Below the pieces are notes generated by a model that was not told the DNA's origin, searched no databases, and was given only the letters and a program-made list of their open reading frames with translations. A stretch of 22,355 nucleotides of DNA from an uncultured Collinsella sp. Lineage in GTDB: Bacteria > Actinomycetota > Coriobacteriia > Coriobacteriales > Coriobacteriaceae. The stretch lies in NCBI GenBank assembly GCA_900539035.1, contig UQAU01000033.1, positions 1 through 22,355 of the forward strand, in the 5' to 3' direction. The translations under genes and the position numbers were made by a program. Shown in pieces: positions 1 through 7,462 of the stretch (position 1 is the first letter of the stretch; the number at the start of each line of letters is the position of its first letter).

Positions 1-261
1 ACGCCCCGTTTTAAAAGGGACTGAGGTACCCGGACAGCCGTTATGCTGCCGATGGTGACGCCCACGGCGTGACTGCAAAGGGCAACTGCCAGCAATGGTA
101 CCAGCGCCAGGACCTGGCACCGGCTTCCATAGACTGCCACCGCCGGCAGGGCAATGAACACAGAATCCAGCAGGGCCATCCCCACCGCCGCCTTGGCAGG
201 GAACCCCAGGACCACCAGCAGCGGCATCACCAGAACGGGCCCCCCCGCCGCCCACTGGGCC
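1..261 (-). CDS. TauE/SafE-like permease fragment, partial at the window edge
   Basis: The minus strand is open from about base 261 to base 1 and continues off the window. The peptide has a glycine-rich turn (GGPVLVMPLL) followed by long hydrophobic segments (VVLGFPAKAAVGMALLDSVF, ALVPLLAVALCSHAVG). This resembles the N-terminal half of sulfite exporter TauE/SafE-family permeases, which move small anions such as sulfite or sulfoacetate across the membrane. No start codon, ribosome site or first helix can be found upstream. The hydrophobic frame instead runs into a C/G homopolymer tract (240-270) and then into a polar, unrelated peptide. The codon bias (many GGG, CTG and GTG) differs from the genes that follow. 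I think this is a truncated piece, possibly joined to the contig by misassembly. The family assignment is by pattern recognition only. Confidence 0.4.
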
Positions 262-319
262 CGGGGGGGCGCCCTATTACCTATATGCTGCCGGCACACA
301 GTCCAAAGCTCGCAAGCTC

Positions 320-676
320 TTATTCAGCCACCTCGCGCAGGGCCGACATCGTAGCCGCATATTGCTGCTGCAGCGCATGCATTCCCTCGCGAGCGCCGTC
401 AACGGCATCAGCGCCACGCAGCGCTTCGGTCACCACGACCGCAGGCTCGTACAGATTATCGAATCCCAGATTCTGACTCACGCCCTTGAGCGTATGCGCT
501 GCCATAAACGCACTCTTGGCGTCTCCCGCCGCCATAGCGGCCTCCAGCTTGTCTATGCTCTCGTCATCCAAAAACTTGAGGGCAAAGCGGGCAAGCATTT
601 CCTCGCCCATCAGCCGAGCGCACGCGTCATCATAATTGGCGCCGATCTTCTCATACGCCTCACGCATGGAAATCAT
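320..676 (-). CDS. Stand-alone HPt (histidine phosphotransfer) domain protein
   Basis: This 118-residue, mainly helical protein carries the HPt signature AHTLKGVSQNLG, with the phosphoacceptor His at residue 61 and the usual Lys-Gly three residues later. The length fits a single HPt four-helix bundle with no other domain. Such proteins shuttle phosphate between receiver domains in multistep phosphorelays in the cytoplasm. The ATG at 676 has an AAGGAG ribosome site nine bases upstream. The in-frame ATG at 667 would be too far from it. The gene starts 23 bases after the stop of the receiver/HD-GYP ORF on the same strand, so the two are probably co-transcribed and the receiver domain is its likely partner. 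No histidine kinase is seen in the window. The function is well supported by the motif; the partner is inferred. Confidence 0.88.
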   Translation of the reverse strand: MISMREAYEKIGANYDDACARLMGEEMLARFALKFLDDESIDKLEAAMAAGDAKSAFMAAHTLKGVSQNLGFDNLYEPAVVVTEALRGADAVDGAREGMHALQQQYAATMSALREVAE

Positions 677-699
677 GGATTAAAACTCCTTTGGTCAAA

Positions 700-2022
700 C
701 TAAATCGTGGGAAACGCGACGACATCGGCGGGGCGTGCCAATGTCTCAGCGATACGGTCTTGTACCTCGAGCAGGCAGTCGAGCAACAGCGGGTTAAAGG
801 TGCCGCACTTACCGTCCAGGATCATCTGGATCGCCTCCTTGTGCGGGATAGCGTCCTTGTACACGCGCACGCTCGTCAGCGCATCATACACATCGGCCAC
901 CGAGACCACCTGCGCGGCAATGGGAATTTCGTCGCCCTTAAGGCCATCGGGATAACCCCTGCCATCCCAGCGCTCGTGATGCCAACGCGCAATCTGGTAC
1001 GCATATTCCATAAGCGCATTGCCGACGTGATGACGGCCCAGCTCAAGCAACATGTCGGCGCCGATCGTGGTATGCGTCTTCATAATCTCGAACTCCTCGG
1101 GCGTAAGACGCCCGGGTTTGTTGAGGATCGCATCGTCAATCGACATCTTGCCGATATCATGCAGCGCCGAAGCCAAGGCAATCGTGGAGCGCTCCTCATT
1201 GTCGAGGGAGATGGTGTCGCTACGCTGGACCAGACAGTCCAGCAGCAGCTCGGTCAGCTTTTCGATATTCGTAACGTGCCTGCCGCTCTCGCCATTGCGA
1301 AGCTCCATGACGCCAGCCATGATGTCGATGAGCATGCGACTGTTCTTGACGCGCTCGTTGTACTGCTGGGACAGCAGGCTCGTCAGGCGGCGCTGTTTGG
1401 CGTATAGGCGGATAGTGTTGCTTACACGGCGGCGTACGACACGGGAGTCAAATGGACGGCTGATATAGTCCGAGGCGCCCAGCTCATACGCGCGCAGAAC
1501 CATATCATCGGAATCTTCGCTCGAAATCATGATGACAGGCAGATTGTCGATACCCGATCGACGCGACAGATCGGCCAGCACCTCAACGCCGCTTATGCCC
1601 GGCATCACAATATCCAGCAGCACGAGCGACAACTTATCGCCATAGCGGTCGACCATGTCAAGCGCCGTACGACCGTTATCGGCCTCGAGGATGCAATACT
1701 CGTCCTTGAGCATCTCGTTGAGAATAGCTCGGTTCATCTCAGAGTCATCGATAATAAGCACCAAAGGCTTTTCGCTTTGGAAGGCTTCGATGGAATCGGC
1801 ATCGGTCATGACCGTACCGGCTTTTGCCTTAGCGCGGCTCAATAACTGGACAGCGCGGCCAACGCCCTCATCGACCGTCTCGCCATGAATGCGGACGCCA
1901 CCAACACATGCCGTCAAGCTCACGTACTCATGGCCCGGAACAATCGTGGCATGAACGGCATCGGACACCTGATGCAGGCGACGGGTGAAGTCATCGGAGG
2001 GAATATTGGGCATGACGACCAC
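700..2022 (-). CDS. Receiver plus HD-GYP portion of a frameshifted response regulator
   Basis: This 440-codon ORF opens with the C-terminal half of a GGDEF domain (residues 1-72). A receiver domain follows (about 85-205), with acidic pair D92/D93 and phosphoacceptor D137 in LLDIVMPG; the usual KPF lysine is Arg (R189). An HD-GYP domain (about 230-430) completes it, with HD at 288-289 in HDIGK, HHE at 348-350 and GYP at 356-358. The HD-GYP motifs look intact, so cyclic-di-GMP hydrolysis controlled by phosphorylation is the likely activity. The GTG at 2022 is not a convincing start because it lies inside the GGDEF fold. Adding one base near 2023 would fuse this ORF to the upstream one (1920-2579) into a protein of about 626 residues. 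The HPt gene follows at once. The domain calls are strong; whether the break is real or a sequence error is unknown. Confidence 0.85.
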   Translation of the reverse strand: MVVMPNIPSDDFTRRLHQVSDAVHATIVPGHEYVSLTACVGGVRIHGETVDEGVGRAVQLLSRAKAKAGTVMTDADSIEAFQSEKPLVLIIDDSEMNRAILNEMLKDEYCILEADNGRTALDMVDRYGDKLSLVLLDIVMPGISGVEVLADLSRRSGIDNLPVIMISSEDSDDMVLRAYELGASDYISRPFDSRVVRRRVSNTIRLYAKQRRLTSLLSQQYNERVKNSRMLIDIMAGVMELRNGESGRHVTNIEKLTELLLDCLVQRSDTISLDNEERSTIALASALHDIGKMSIDDAILNKPGRLTPEEFEIMKTHTTIGADMLLELGRHHVGNALMEYAYQIARWHHERWDGRGYPDGLKGDEIPIAAQVVSVADVYDALTSVRVYKDAIPHKEAIQMILDGKCGTFNPLLLDCLLEVQDRIAETLARPADVVAFPTI

Positions 2023-2579
2023 AACTTGTCGCAGCCATAGCGTACAAGCTCGTCAGTCGAACGAATTCCGCTGCGTATGGCTGTCGCCACAGCACCGAGC
2101 GCAAGGTCGCCGGCATGGCGGCCACACGTATCGTTGAAGACCCTAAAATCATCAAGGTCGATCACCGCAACGCCGGCATTCATGCGGGCGCTACGGAGCT
2201 TTTCCTCGTAATATCGGCGATTGCGCACACTCGTCAGCACGTCGGTGTAGACAAGGTCCTCTTCTGCGGCCTCTTGCTCATCGATCGGACGCACCATCAG
2301 CAAGACGCAAGGCTCACCCTCGACCTTTAGAGGGCGTAGGCGAGCGCGGTACTCAACACCATCGTTGAGCAGTTGCTCCGACACCTCATCGGAGTCTGCC
2401 AAAGCCTCAAGACTCGACTGACGCAGACAAGGGCAGCGATCGCCGGCGAGCAGGCAGTTAGGCTCGCTCTTAATCTGATCGGCCGACAGCAAACGCACCA
2501 CGGGGTAGGTCTTCGCGACGCGGGCGACCTCAGCGGTAGCCTCCTCGTCGGTTAGATTGACCTCGTGATTATTGAGCAT
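1920..2579 (-). CDS. N-terminal sensor-like region plus degenerate GGDEF half, frameshifted
   Basis: This 219-codon ORF starts at ATG 2579, near a weak AAAGGG ribosome site. Residues 1-110 look like a PAS-type sensor with a small cysteine cluster (NCLLAGDRCPC). Residues 112-188 are the first half of a GGDEF domain: YTDVLTSVRNRRYYEEKL, then VIDLDDFRVFNDTCGRHAGD. The catalytic loop reads RYGCDK where active cyclases have RYGGDEF. The frame is then lost at about 2022-2024, and the last ~30 residues are nonsense until the stop at 1920. The +1 frame continues the domain as VVVMPNIPSDDF, which fits the expected sequence after GGDEF. The loop substitutions suggest the domain would be catalytically dead even if the frame were restored, perhaps serving as a GTP-binding or dimerising module. 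A promoter lies 25-53 bases upstream of the start. Confidence 0.75.
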   Translation of the reverse strand: MLNNHEVNLTDEEATAEVARVAKTYPVVRLLSADQIKSEPNCLLAGDRCPCLRQSSLEALADSDEVSEQLLNDGVEYRARLRPLKVEGEPCVLLMVRPIDEQEAAEEDLVYTDVLTSVRNRRYYEEKLRSARMNAGVAVIDLDDFRVFNDTCGRHAGDLALGAVATAIRSGIRSTDELVRYGCDKLWSSCPIFPPMTSPVACIRCPMPFMPRLFRAMST

Positions 2580-2603
2580 ATGGGGCCCTTTCGATAGGTG
2601 CGC

Positions 2604-2632
2604 ATAGTAGCGGTGGGTTCCAAATGTTTCAA
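2604..2632 (-). promoter_or_regulatory. Sigma-70-type promoter for the GGDEF/REC/HD-GYP-HPt operon
   Basis: On the minus strand TTGAAA (2627-2632) is separated by exactly 17 bases from TACTAT (2604-2609). The -35 matches the consensus at five of six positions and the -10 at four of six. The -10 lies 24 bases upstream of the ATG at 2579, leaving a short leader with an AAAGGG ribosome site. No competing promoter was seen nearer the gene. Confidence 0.55.
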
Positions 2633-2790
2633 GGGTAACACCTTGCCGATGCAGGTAAGCACGTGAATGCTGTTACATTTTTATGAGTTGGCAGACGGCG
2701 CGATTGAAGCCGCAGACGTGAGGTTTTGAGCACGTTTGTTAACACGGCCGAAACGTTTGCGGGTGAAGCCTGTTTTGGCCATTGCGGGTG

Positions 2791-3588
2791 TTAGAGCCCC
2801 AGGATGCCACGGACAGTCTGAGCAGCCGCTGCCGGGCGATCGCGCAGGCCGTTGTGCGCGCCGGGAACCATTACGAGTGGACAGTCCAAAAGCTCAGCCG
2901 CTATCCTCGTGCCCGCCTCGCGGGGCGTACCAATCGAGAGCTCGCCCAGGAGCACGGCGGCCACCGTTTTCGACGCGCGAACGCTATCCCAATCGGGAAC
3001 GCAGGTCATAGTAATCCCGTATTCGTTCGCCATGAAACTACGGCCGTTGCGCAGAGCATGCTTGGCTTCTGCCTCGGTTAACTTGGGGGCCTCAGGGTCC
3101 GAATCGCCGATGGCGCCCAGGAAGGCCCGTAATGCCCTGGAGACCTTTCCCGCGGCGATCATCTCGAGCAAAACCGGGGCCGCGCCCAGGCCGGCACCCT
3201 CATCCGTCACGGCGGGTTCATGCAGGATCGCACGCGAGATTATAGCGGGGTTTGCACGGAGAAGCTCCAGGGCCACCAACGTACCGGCACTGTGCGCGAG
3301 CACGTTTGCCGGAGCGCCAATATGCTCGATAACGGCCTGCAGGTCGGCGGCTTGGGCGGCAAGGTCGTAGCGTCCGTCTGCAGCGTCGCCGCTCTCGCCG
3401 CAACCGCGACGGTCGTAGGCAATGACGCGATAGTCACAGGCGAGCTCGCGGGCTATGGCGTCAAAAAAGACGCCGTCGACGCAGGCGCCGTGCACGCACA
3501 CCAAGGCGGGCGCATCGGACGATACAACCGGGCCGGCATACTCGCGGCAGGCAATCGTGGTGCCCGCATTCTCGACCGTAAAATCCAT
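2791..3588 (-). CDS. Alpha/beta-fold hydrolase
   Basis: This 265-residue cytoplasmic protein has the classic alpha/beta hydrolase layout. An oxyanion HG lies in VCVHGACVDG (about 30-39), and the strand and turn DRRGCGES follow at 59-66. The nucleophile elbow is AHSAG with Ser100, so the first Gly of GxSxG is Ala. A probable acid is in LLGELS (E216), and the catalytic His is H245 in PGAHNG. No signal peptide is present. The substrate cannot be told from the sequence; esterase, lactonase and haloperoxidase-like members all share this pattern. The ATG at 3588 is preceded by only a weak GGGA ribosome site about nine bases upstream. The gene stands alone: 211 bases separate its stop from the signalling operon, and 426 bases lie upstream. 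No clear terminator was found after its stop. Confidence 0.85.
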   Translation of the reverse strand: MDFTVENAGTTIACREYAGPVVSSDAPALVCVHGACVDGVFFDAIARELACDYRVIAYDRRGCGESGDAADGRYDLAAQAADLQAVIEHIGAPANVLAHSAGTLVALELLRANPAIISRAILHEPAVTDEGAGLGAAPVLLEMIAAGKVSRALRAFLGAIGDSDPEAPKLTEAEAKHALRNGRSFMANEYGITMTCVPDWDSVRASKTVAAVLLGELSIGTPREAGTRIAAELLDCPLVMVPGAHNGLRDRPAAAAQTVRGILGL

Positions 3589-3961
3589 ACTGTGTTCCCA
3601 TCGTCAACACCACCAGACCGTGCCGGGGTGCGGCTTAGCCAGATGGCGTCATTTGTGCGTACATGAATGCGCTTACTGTACCCGACTCGCACCCTTTCAT
3701 GACAGGGTTTCGAAAGTGTGGGGAAAAATCGAAAGCCGGCAAGCACAACTGAATTTTAGTCGACAAACCCGCAGGTCACAGATATCCATTATGGTCGTCT
3801 GGTCGGCAAGTTCCCGGTTTCACCTCACTTCCGAAATAAGGCTTTGCGAGGCTTACGCTGGGCGGTCCCATGAGCCAGAAACAGTGGGTTCAAAGCGCTG
3901 GATGGAATCATTGCTATCCCCTCTCGCAACAAATCCCGAGCGCATACGACCGACAGAAGGC
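3589..3961. other. Intergenic stretch without a supported gene
   Basis: This stretch lies between the lone alpha/beta hydrolase and the end of the acyl operon. The short ORFs in it lack ribosome sites, have unconvincing composition and match nothing I recognise. It presumably holds the promoter of the hydrolase at 3588, but no -35/-10 pair was good enough to call. The terminator of the acyl operon borders it on the right. Confidence 0.4.
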
Positions 3962-4000
3962 AAAAAATCGACCGGACAATCTTGTAAAAGACGTCCGGTC
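3962..4000 (-). terminator. Rho-independent terminator of the acyl operon
   Basis: Read on the minus strand, GACCGGAC (3993-4000) pairs perfectly with GTCCGGTC (3970-3977) across a 15-base loop. Two bases after the stem comes a run of six T (3962-3967). It starts 14 bases after the acpS stop, so it probably ends the whole nine-gene transcript. Confidence 0.75.
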
Positions 4001-4014
4001 TATACGAAATCAGG

Positions 4015-4401
4015 TTATTGCGCCAGCACGATAGCCGTTGCCAGGTCCCGCTCGTTGGTAATGGAGACAAGCAACTCGGTTACGCCGGCCTCGGCGAGCA
4101 CCGGGGCAAGTGGCCCCGTGAGCGTGATGCGCGGTGCGCCTCCACTGTCTTCCAGCGTCTCAACGATCCGCAAGTCGAAGCCTTCGGTCGTAAGGTGTGC
4201 CAAAGCCTTGAACGTCGCCTCCTTGACGGCAAACTTGCCGGCAAGGACTTGAGCCGTATCATGCCGTAAGGCAACCTGGGTACATTCGGCCTCGGTGAAG
4301 GTGTGGCGAACGAACGCCCCATCCATGTCGGAACAAAGCCGGCGCATCTCCTCAATATCGACCGCATCGATCCCTATACCTTTGACCATGTCGGGCCCCA
4401 T
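4015..4401 (-). CDS. acpS: Holo-[acyl-carrier-protein] synthase
   Basis: AcpS transfers 4'-phosphopantetheine from CoA to a serine of acyl carrier protein, giving the active holo form. The 128 residues match the usual length of this small trimeric enzyme. The conserved motifs are visible: GIGIDAVDIEEM with Mg-binding Asp12, and KFAVKEATFKAL with Glu61. A nearby start at 4389 (MVKGIGID) is equally possible: GGGG precedes it, while the ATG at 4401 has only GAAAG directly before it. It is the last gene of the operon, 122 bases after the second MFS gene, and is followed by a terminator. Its presence in a catabolic-looking operon with its own ACP gene suggests dedicated activation of that ACP. It may equally be the only AcpS of the genome, which cannot be judged from this window. 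Confidence 0.93.
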   Translation of the reverse strand: MGPDMVKGIGIDAVDIEEMRRLCSDMDGAFVRHTFTEAECTQVALRHDTAQVLAGKFAVKEATFKALAHLTTEGFDLRIVETLEDSGGAPRITLTGPLAPVLAEAGVTELLVSITNERDLATAIVLAQ

Positions 4402-4523
4402 CTTTCAAAATCGAAACAACAGCAACGTTTCAGGACAATACCCTGCGCCCAAACCAAAGTACGCCGCGCATACACGATCGTTCGTTGGCACGGCACTTTG
4501 GCGGTCCTTGTTGGCGAAAAACT

Positions 4524-5822
4524 CTATTTACGACGCAGGGCAAGCATGCCAAGGACAAAGCAGAGAAGCATGCAGACGACGGATAGGCCGAACATGAGCG
4601 TGAAACCACCGGGCAGGTCGATTACAAAACCCCAGAAGATCGAGGCAACCACTCCGCCGAGGGCTCCTGCGATCGACACGCGCGAGTAGATGTTGGTGTA
4701 GTCGAGCGACCCGAAGGCAGAGCGCACCAAAAGCGGCGTCTGCACCGTGGTGCACGCGTAGACAAAGCCAAAAGCGAAGGCACCCACGAGCAGGGCCGCG
4801 CTGATTCCAGGGACGAGTGCCATGAGGGCAACACCCACAAGGCCGCATGCCACGCCGAGCGAGAGGCCAAGCTTGGCCGACTTGTCGTTGACCACGCCGA
4901 GCACGACCTTGCCAATCGCCTGACCCGCCATGCACGCGCTTGCCACCACGCCCGAGATCGCGGCGATCGCGGGCGCGCGGTCAGCAAACGAAAGGCAGTA
5001 CGACGGCAAGAATTGGTAAACCGTCTGATTAACCGTGATGACGAAGGAAAACACGACGAGCGCAAAGAACGCGGGCATGCGCATGGCCTGCGCGGCCATC
5101 ACGCCCCGCTCGGTGGAGGCGGCAGCTGCACCTTCAGCTGCGTCCCTAGCCTCGGAAGCAGTATCCTCGACACCGTAGGGAAGCAGACCTTTGTCCGCCG
5201 GCTTAGAACGAACCACAAGAAACGTGAACGGTAGGGCGACGATGAGCACGATCAGGCCGAAGACCAGATACCCCATGCGCCAGCCCTCGGTACCCGATGA
5301 GATCAGCGCTGTGCCGAGCGGGTTGAAGACGACGCCGCCGATACCGGTGAACGCCATGCAGAGGCCCACGAAGAAGCCGACCTTCTTCTTGCACCACGCG
5401 TTAATGAGCGTGGGGACGGCGAGATAGATGAGCGGCGCCGTGCCGATACCGAGCGCCACGCCCGCGATGTAGAACATCCAGACGGCGGTGAAACGCGACA
5501 TGGCGACAAGCGCGATGCCGTCGAGAGCGATGGCAGCCGAGAGCACGGTACGCGTGTCGAAGCGACTTATGAGCTTGCCCGCAACCGGCAACATGAACAT
5601 CATCGCCAAGTTGAGGATCGAGAAATACATGGTGAACGACGCACGGGCGACGCCAAAATACTCGCTCACCGGGGTGAAAAAGATACCGGCGCAGCTCAGC
5701 ACGAGCGCGCACGGGATGCCGGCGATCACGATACCGGCAGCCACGATCAGGTATGCATAGTGAAACCCGCCGCGGAGGGCGGGGGCCTGAGCCCCCGCAG
5801 CAGAAGTTGTTCCCTGTGACAC
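4524..5822 (-). CDS. MFS transporter, OFA (oxalate/formate antiporter)-like
   Basis: This 432-residue protein has about 12 hydrophobic segments arranged as two six-helix halves, joined by a polar loop near residues 205-240 that is rich in Ala and Glu. The loop after helix 2 (GKLISRFDTRTV, 82-93) is a degenerate MFS signature. The overall pattern resembles the oxalate/formate antiporter branch, which exchanges small carboxylates across the cytoplasmic membrane. The start is a GTG at 5822, with AAGGGG about six bases upstream overlapping the stop of buk, ten bases away; translation is probably coupled. A perfect GC hairpin lies inside codons 9-15. In context it could export the short-chain acid made by butyrate kinase or exchange it for the imported substrate, but this is inferred. 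The transporter fold is secure. Confidence 0.88.
   Translation of the reverse strand: MSQGTTSAAGAQAPALRGGFHYAYLIVAAGIVIAGIPCALVLSCAGIFFTPVSEYFGVARASFTMYFSILNLAMMFMLPVAGKLISRFDTRTVLSAAIALDGIALVAMSRFTAVWMFYIAGVALGIGTAPLIYLAVPTLINAWCKKKVGFFVGLCMAFTGIGGVVFNPLGTALISSGTEGWRMGYLVFGLIVLIVALPFTFLVVRSKPADKGLLPYGVEDTASEARDAAEGAAAASTERGVMAAQAMRMPAFFALVVFSFVITVNQTVYQFLPSYCLSFADRAPAIAAISGVVASACMAGQAIGKVVLGVVNDKSAKLGLSLGVACGLVGVALMALVPGISAALLVGAFAFGFVYACTTVQTPLLVRSAFGSLDYTNIYSRVSIAGALGGVVASIFWGFVIDLPGGFTLMFGLSVVCMLLCFVLGMLALRRK
5779..5798 (-). other. GC stem-loop inside the start of the MFS gene
   Basis: GCGGGGGC (5779-5786) and GCCCCCGC (5791-5798) form a perfect 8-bp stem with a 4-base loop, covering codons 9-15 of the second MFS gene. 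This is just downstream of its GTG start, where strong structure can slow initiation. It may also be a by-product of Ala/Gly-rich codons. Confidence 0.45.
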
Positions 5823-5832
5823 CGCGCCCCCC

Positions 5833-6957
5833 TTAGGCCTCGACGTCGGCGAAAGCGCCGGGCATCATGAAACCCTTCCAAGAGGGCTCGCCGGTGTAGG
5901 TCATGACGTCCTCGGTGCCCTCGAGCGCACGGATGGCACCGGACGCGAGGGCATCCATCTCGAAATCGCCACCGTAGACCTTGACCGGCGCGATCCACTC
6001 GACACGCTCGCGCACATAGCTGGTGAAGTACGGGTCATTGGAGACGCCACCAGTGAGAACGATGCCGTCGACCTCACCCTTGAGCGCGGCCGCGAAAGCG
6101 CCGATGTACTTGGCGACCTGATAGGCCATGGCGTCATAGACGACCTTCGCCCACTCGTCGCCCTTCTCGATGCGTTGGCAGATGATACGCGCATCGTCGG
6201 TACCGCACAGACCCACGAGGCCACCGGTCTTGCCGATCACGCCATCCATTTGCCTCTTGTCGGCACCCTCGGTGAAGGCAATCTTGACAACGGGCTTGAG
6301 CGGAGCATCGCCCGAGCGATTAGGTGCGAAGGGGCCAGAGCCCTCGAGGACGTCGTTGGTATCGATCATGCGACCATGCTCATGACAGGCGACGGAGAGA
6401 CCGCCTCCCACATGTGCGACGATGAAGTTGCCCTCGGCATAGGTCGTGCCGAGCCCCCCGGCGCAACGGATGGCGCACTCCTTCTGATTGAGACAGTGCA
6501 CGTGACTCTTGCGGTAGACACCGGGGTAACCGGTGATGCGGGCGACATCCTCGAGCTCGTCGGTATCGGGCTGGTTGACGGCGTAGGCGGGCTTGCCCAC
6601 CTGCTGGGCAAAAGCATGCAGCAGCGGCGCACCTAAAATGGCGGGATGGTTGACACCGGCGTTCATGACGTGGTCGCAGACCGTATCGTCGATCGCAAAG
6701 ATGCCACCGACGGTAGGGCCCATGGAACCGCAGTAGCCGGAGAACGCATCGATGTCTTCGAGTTTGACGCTGTGCTCCTCGAGCGCGGCAAGGATGGTCT
6801 CCTTGCGGTATTCGAACTGATCGGCCGCCTGGTCGAAGCGAGCGAGCTCCTCAGCCGGATGGGTGACGTTAAGACGGAACAGGGCCTCGGTGCCATCGAA
6901 CACGGCGACCTTGGTTGAGGTGGAACCCGGGGAGAGGGTCAGGATCTTGTAGCTCAT
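5833..6957 (-). CDS. buk: Butyrate kinase (short- or branched-chain acid kinase)
   Basis: Butyrate kinase transfers phosphate between acyl phosphate and ADP, giving the free acid and ATP, and it runs in both directions. The 374 residues are close to the normal family length. Diagnostic ASKHA-fold motifs are present: SPGSTSTKVAVF (9-20), the phosphate loop HVGGGLS (182-188) with the segment GPFAPNRSG (208-216), and the adenosine site LTGGVSND near the C terminus. The family also includes branched-chain acid kinases, so the substrate may be butyrate, isobutyrate or isovalerate. The ATG at 6957 has AAGGAAG eight bases upstream. The Pta-like partner that would supply the acyl phosphate is encoded upstream in the same operon, separated by an esterase and a small membrane protein. 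That split is unlike the adjacent ptb-buk order of clostridia. Confidence 0.94.
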   Translation of the reverse strand: MSYKILTLSPGSTSTKVAVFDGTEALFRLNVTHPAEELARFDQAADQFEYRKETILAALEEHSVKLEDIDAFSGYCGSMGPTVGGIFAIDDTVCDHVMNAGVNHPAILGAPLLHAFAQQVGKPAYAVNQPDTDELEDVARITGYPGVYRKSHVHCLNQKECAIRCAGGLGTTYAEGNFIVAHVGGGLSVACHEHGRMIDTNDVLEGSGPFAPNRSGDAPLKPVVKIAFTEGADKRQMDGVIGKTGGLVGLCGTDDARIICQRIEKGDEWAKVVYDAMAYQVAKYIGAFAAALKGEVDGIVLTGGVSNDPYFTSYVRERVEWIAPVKVYGGDFEMDALASGAIRALEGTEDVMTYTGEPSWKGFMMPGAFADVEA

Positions 6958-7058
6958 GGAAGCTTCCTTTCTATCTGGAGAAATGGATCAACAGGGGCAA
7001 GCGGTGTTGTCGGGATTGGAAATAGAAACCCGGTGACGGAAACGAACGGCGTCGTCAG

Positions 7059-7457
7059 CTAGCGGTTTTGGATAGCAAAAAGCACGAGCGACGTCACGTA
7101 GCCGATAAACACGAGCGGGATATACGTCGCGAGCCACGTGGCGGCGACATCGCCGCCCGTCGACGTCTGGATCAGAGCCATGGTGAAGGAGATGCACGTC
7201 ACGAAGATGAAGTTCTCGACAAAGACTTGGAGAACGGGGCGCCAACGGCACTCCCCCGCCCATCCGGTCACGGCGGCAGCAAACCCAGGCACGGGCAGCA
7301 CGAGCTGCAACAGCACATTGGTAAAAAACGCCGATGCCACGCCCGGATACCAAGATTGGAATGCAATCTCGGCACCGCCGATGAGCATCGCCGAGGTGTT
7401 GATGACCAGCGCAAGCACGAGGTCGCAGAGGATGGTCGCGATATTCCATTTGCACAT
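7059..7457 (-). CDS. Small four-helix membrane protein, unknown function
   Basis: I do not recognise this 132-residue protein with confidence. Four hydrophobic segments are visible, at about residues 7-29, 40-63, 76-97 and 107-128, arranged as two helix pairs. The phrase NFIFVTCISFTMALIQ is reminiscent of DUF2798-like two-helix repeats, but this is only an impression. There is no signal-peptide cleavage site and no obvious catalytic residue. The ATG at 7457 has GGAG eight bases upstream, and the gene begins five bases after the stop of the esterase gene, so it is certainly in the operon. Buk follows after 101 bases. Position suggests an accessory membrane function in substrate uptake or a scaffold for the transporters. 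A proper family search would be needed. Confidence 0.75.
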   Translation of the reverse strand: MCKWNIATILCDLVLALVINTSAMLIGGAEIAFQSWYPGVASAFFTNVLLQLVLPVPGFAAAVTGWAGECRWRPVLQVFVENFIFVTCISFTMALIQTSTGGDVAATWLATYIPLVFIGYVTSLVLFAIQNR

Positions 7458-7462
7458 GGCAG

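Noticed and set aside
700..1407. A long plus-strand ORF (238 codons) opposite the HD-GYP gene
   Set aside because: It mirrors the well-supported HD-GYP gene, has no ribosome site and no recognisable domain; it is a shadow of GC-rich codons.
2700..2790. Repeated GCGGGTG near 2759 and 2785 as a possible regulatory repeat
   Set aside because: Seven bases in GC-rich DNA is expected by chance, and no symmetric or spaced arrangement is seen.
3825..4070. An 81-codon minus-strand ORF after acpS
   Set aside because: It overlaps the acpS end and its terminator, has no ribosome site and no recognisable domain.
4454..4501. CCAAAGT/ACTTTGG inverted repeat in the gap before acpS
   Set aside because: The 7-base arms are separated by 34 bases and no T tract follows; too weak to call a terminator or operator.
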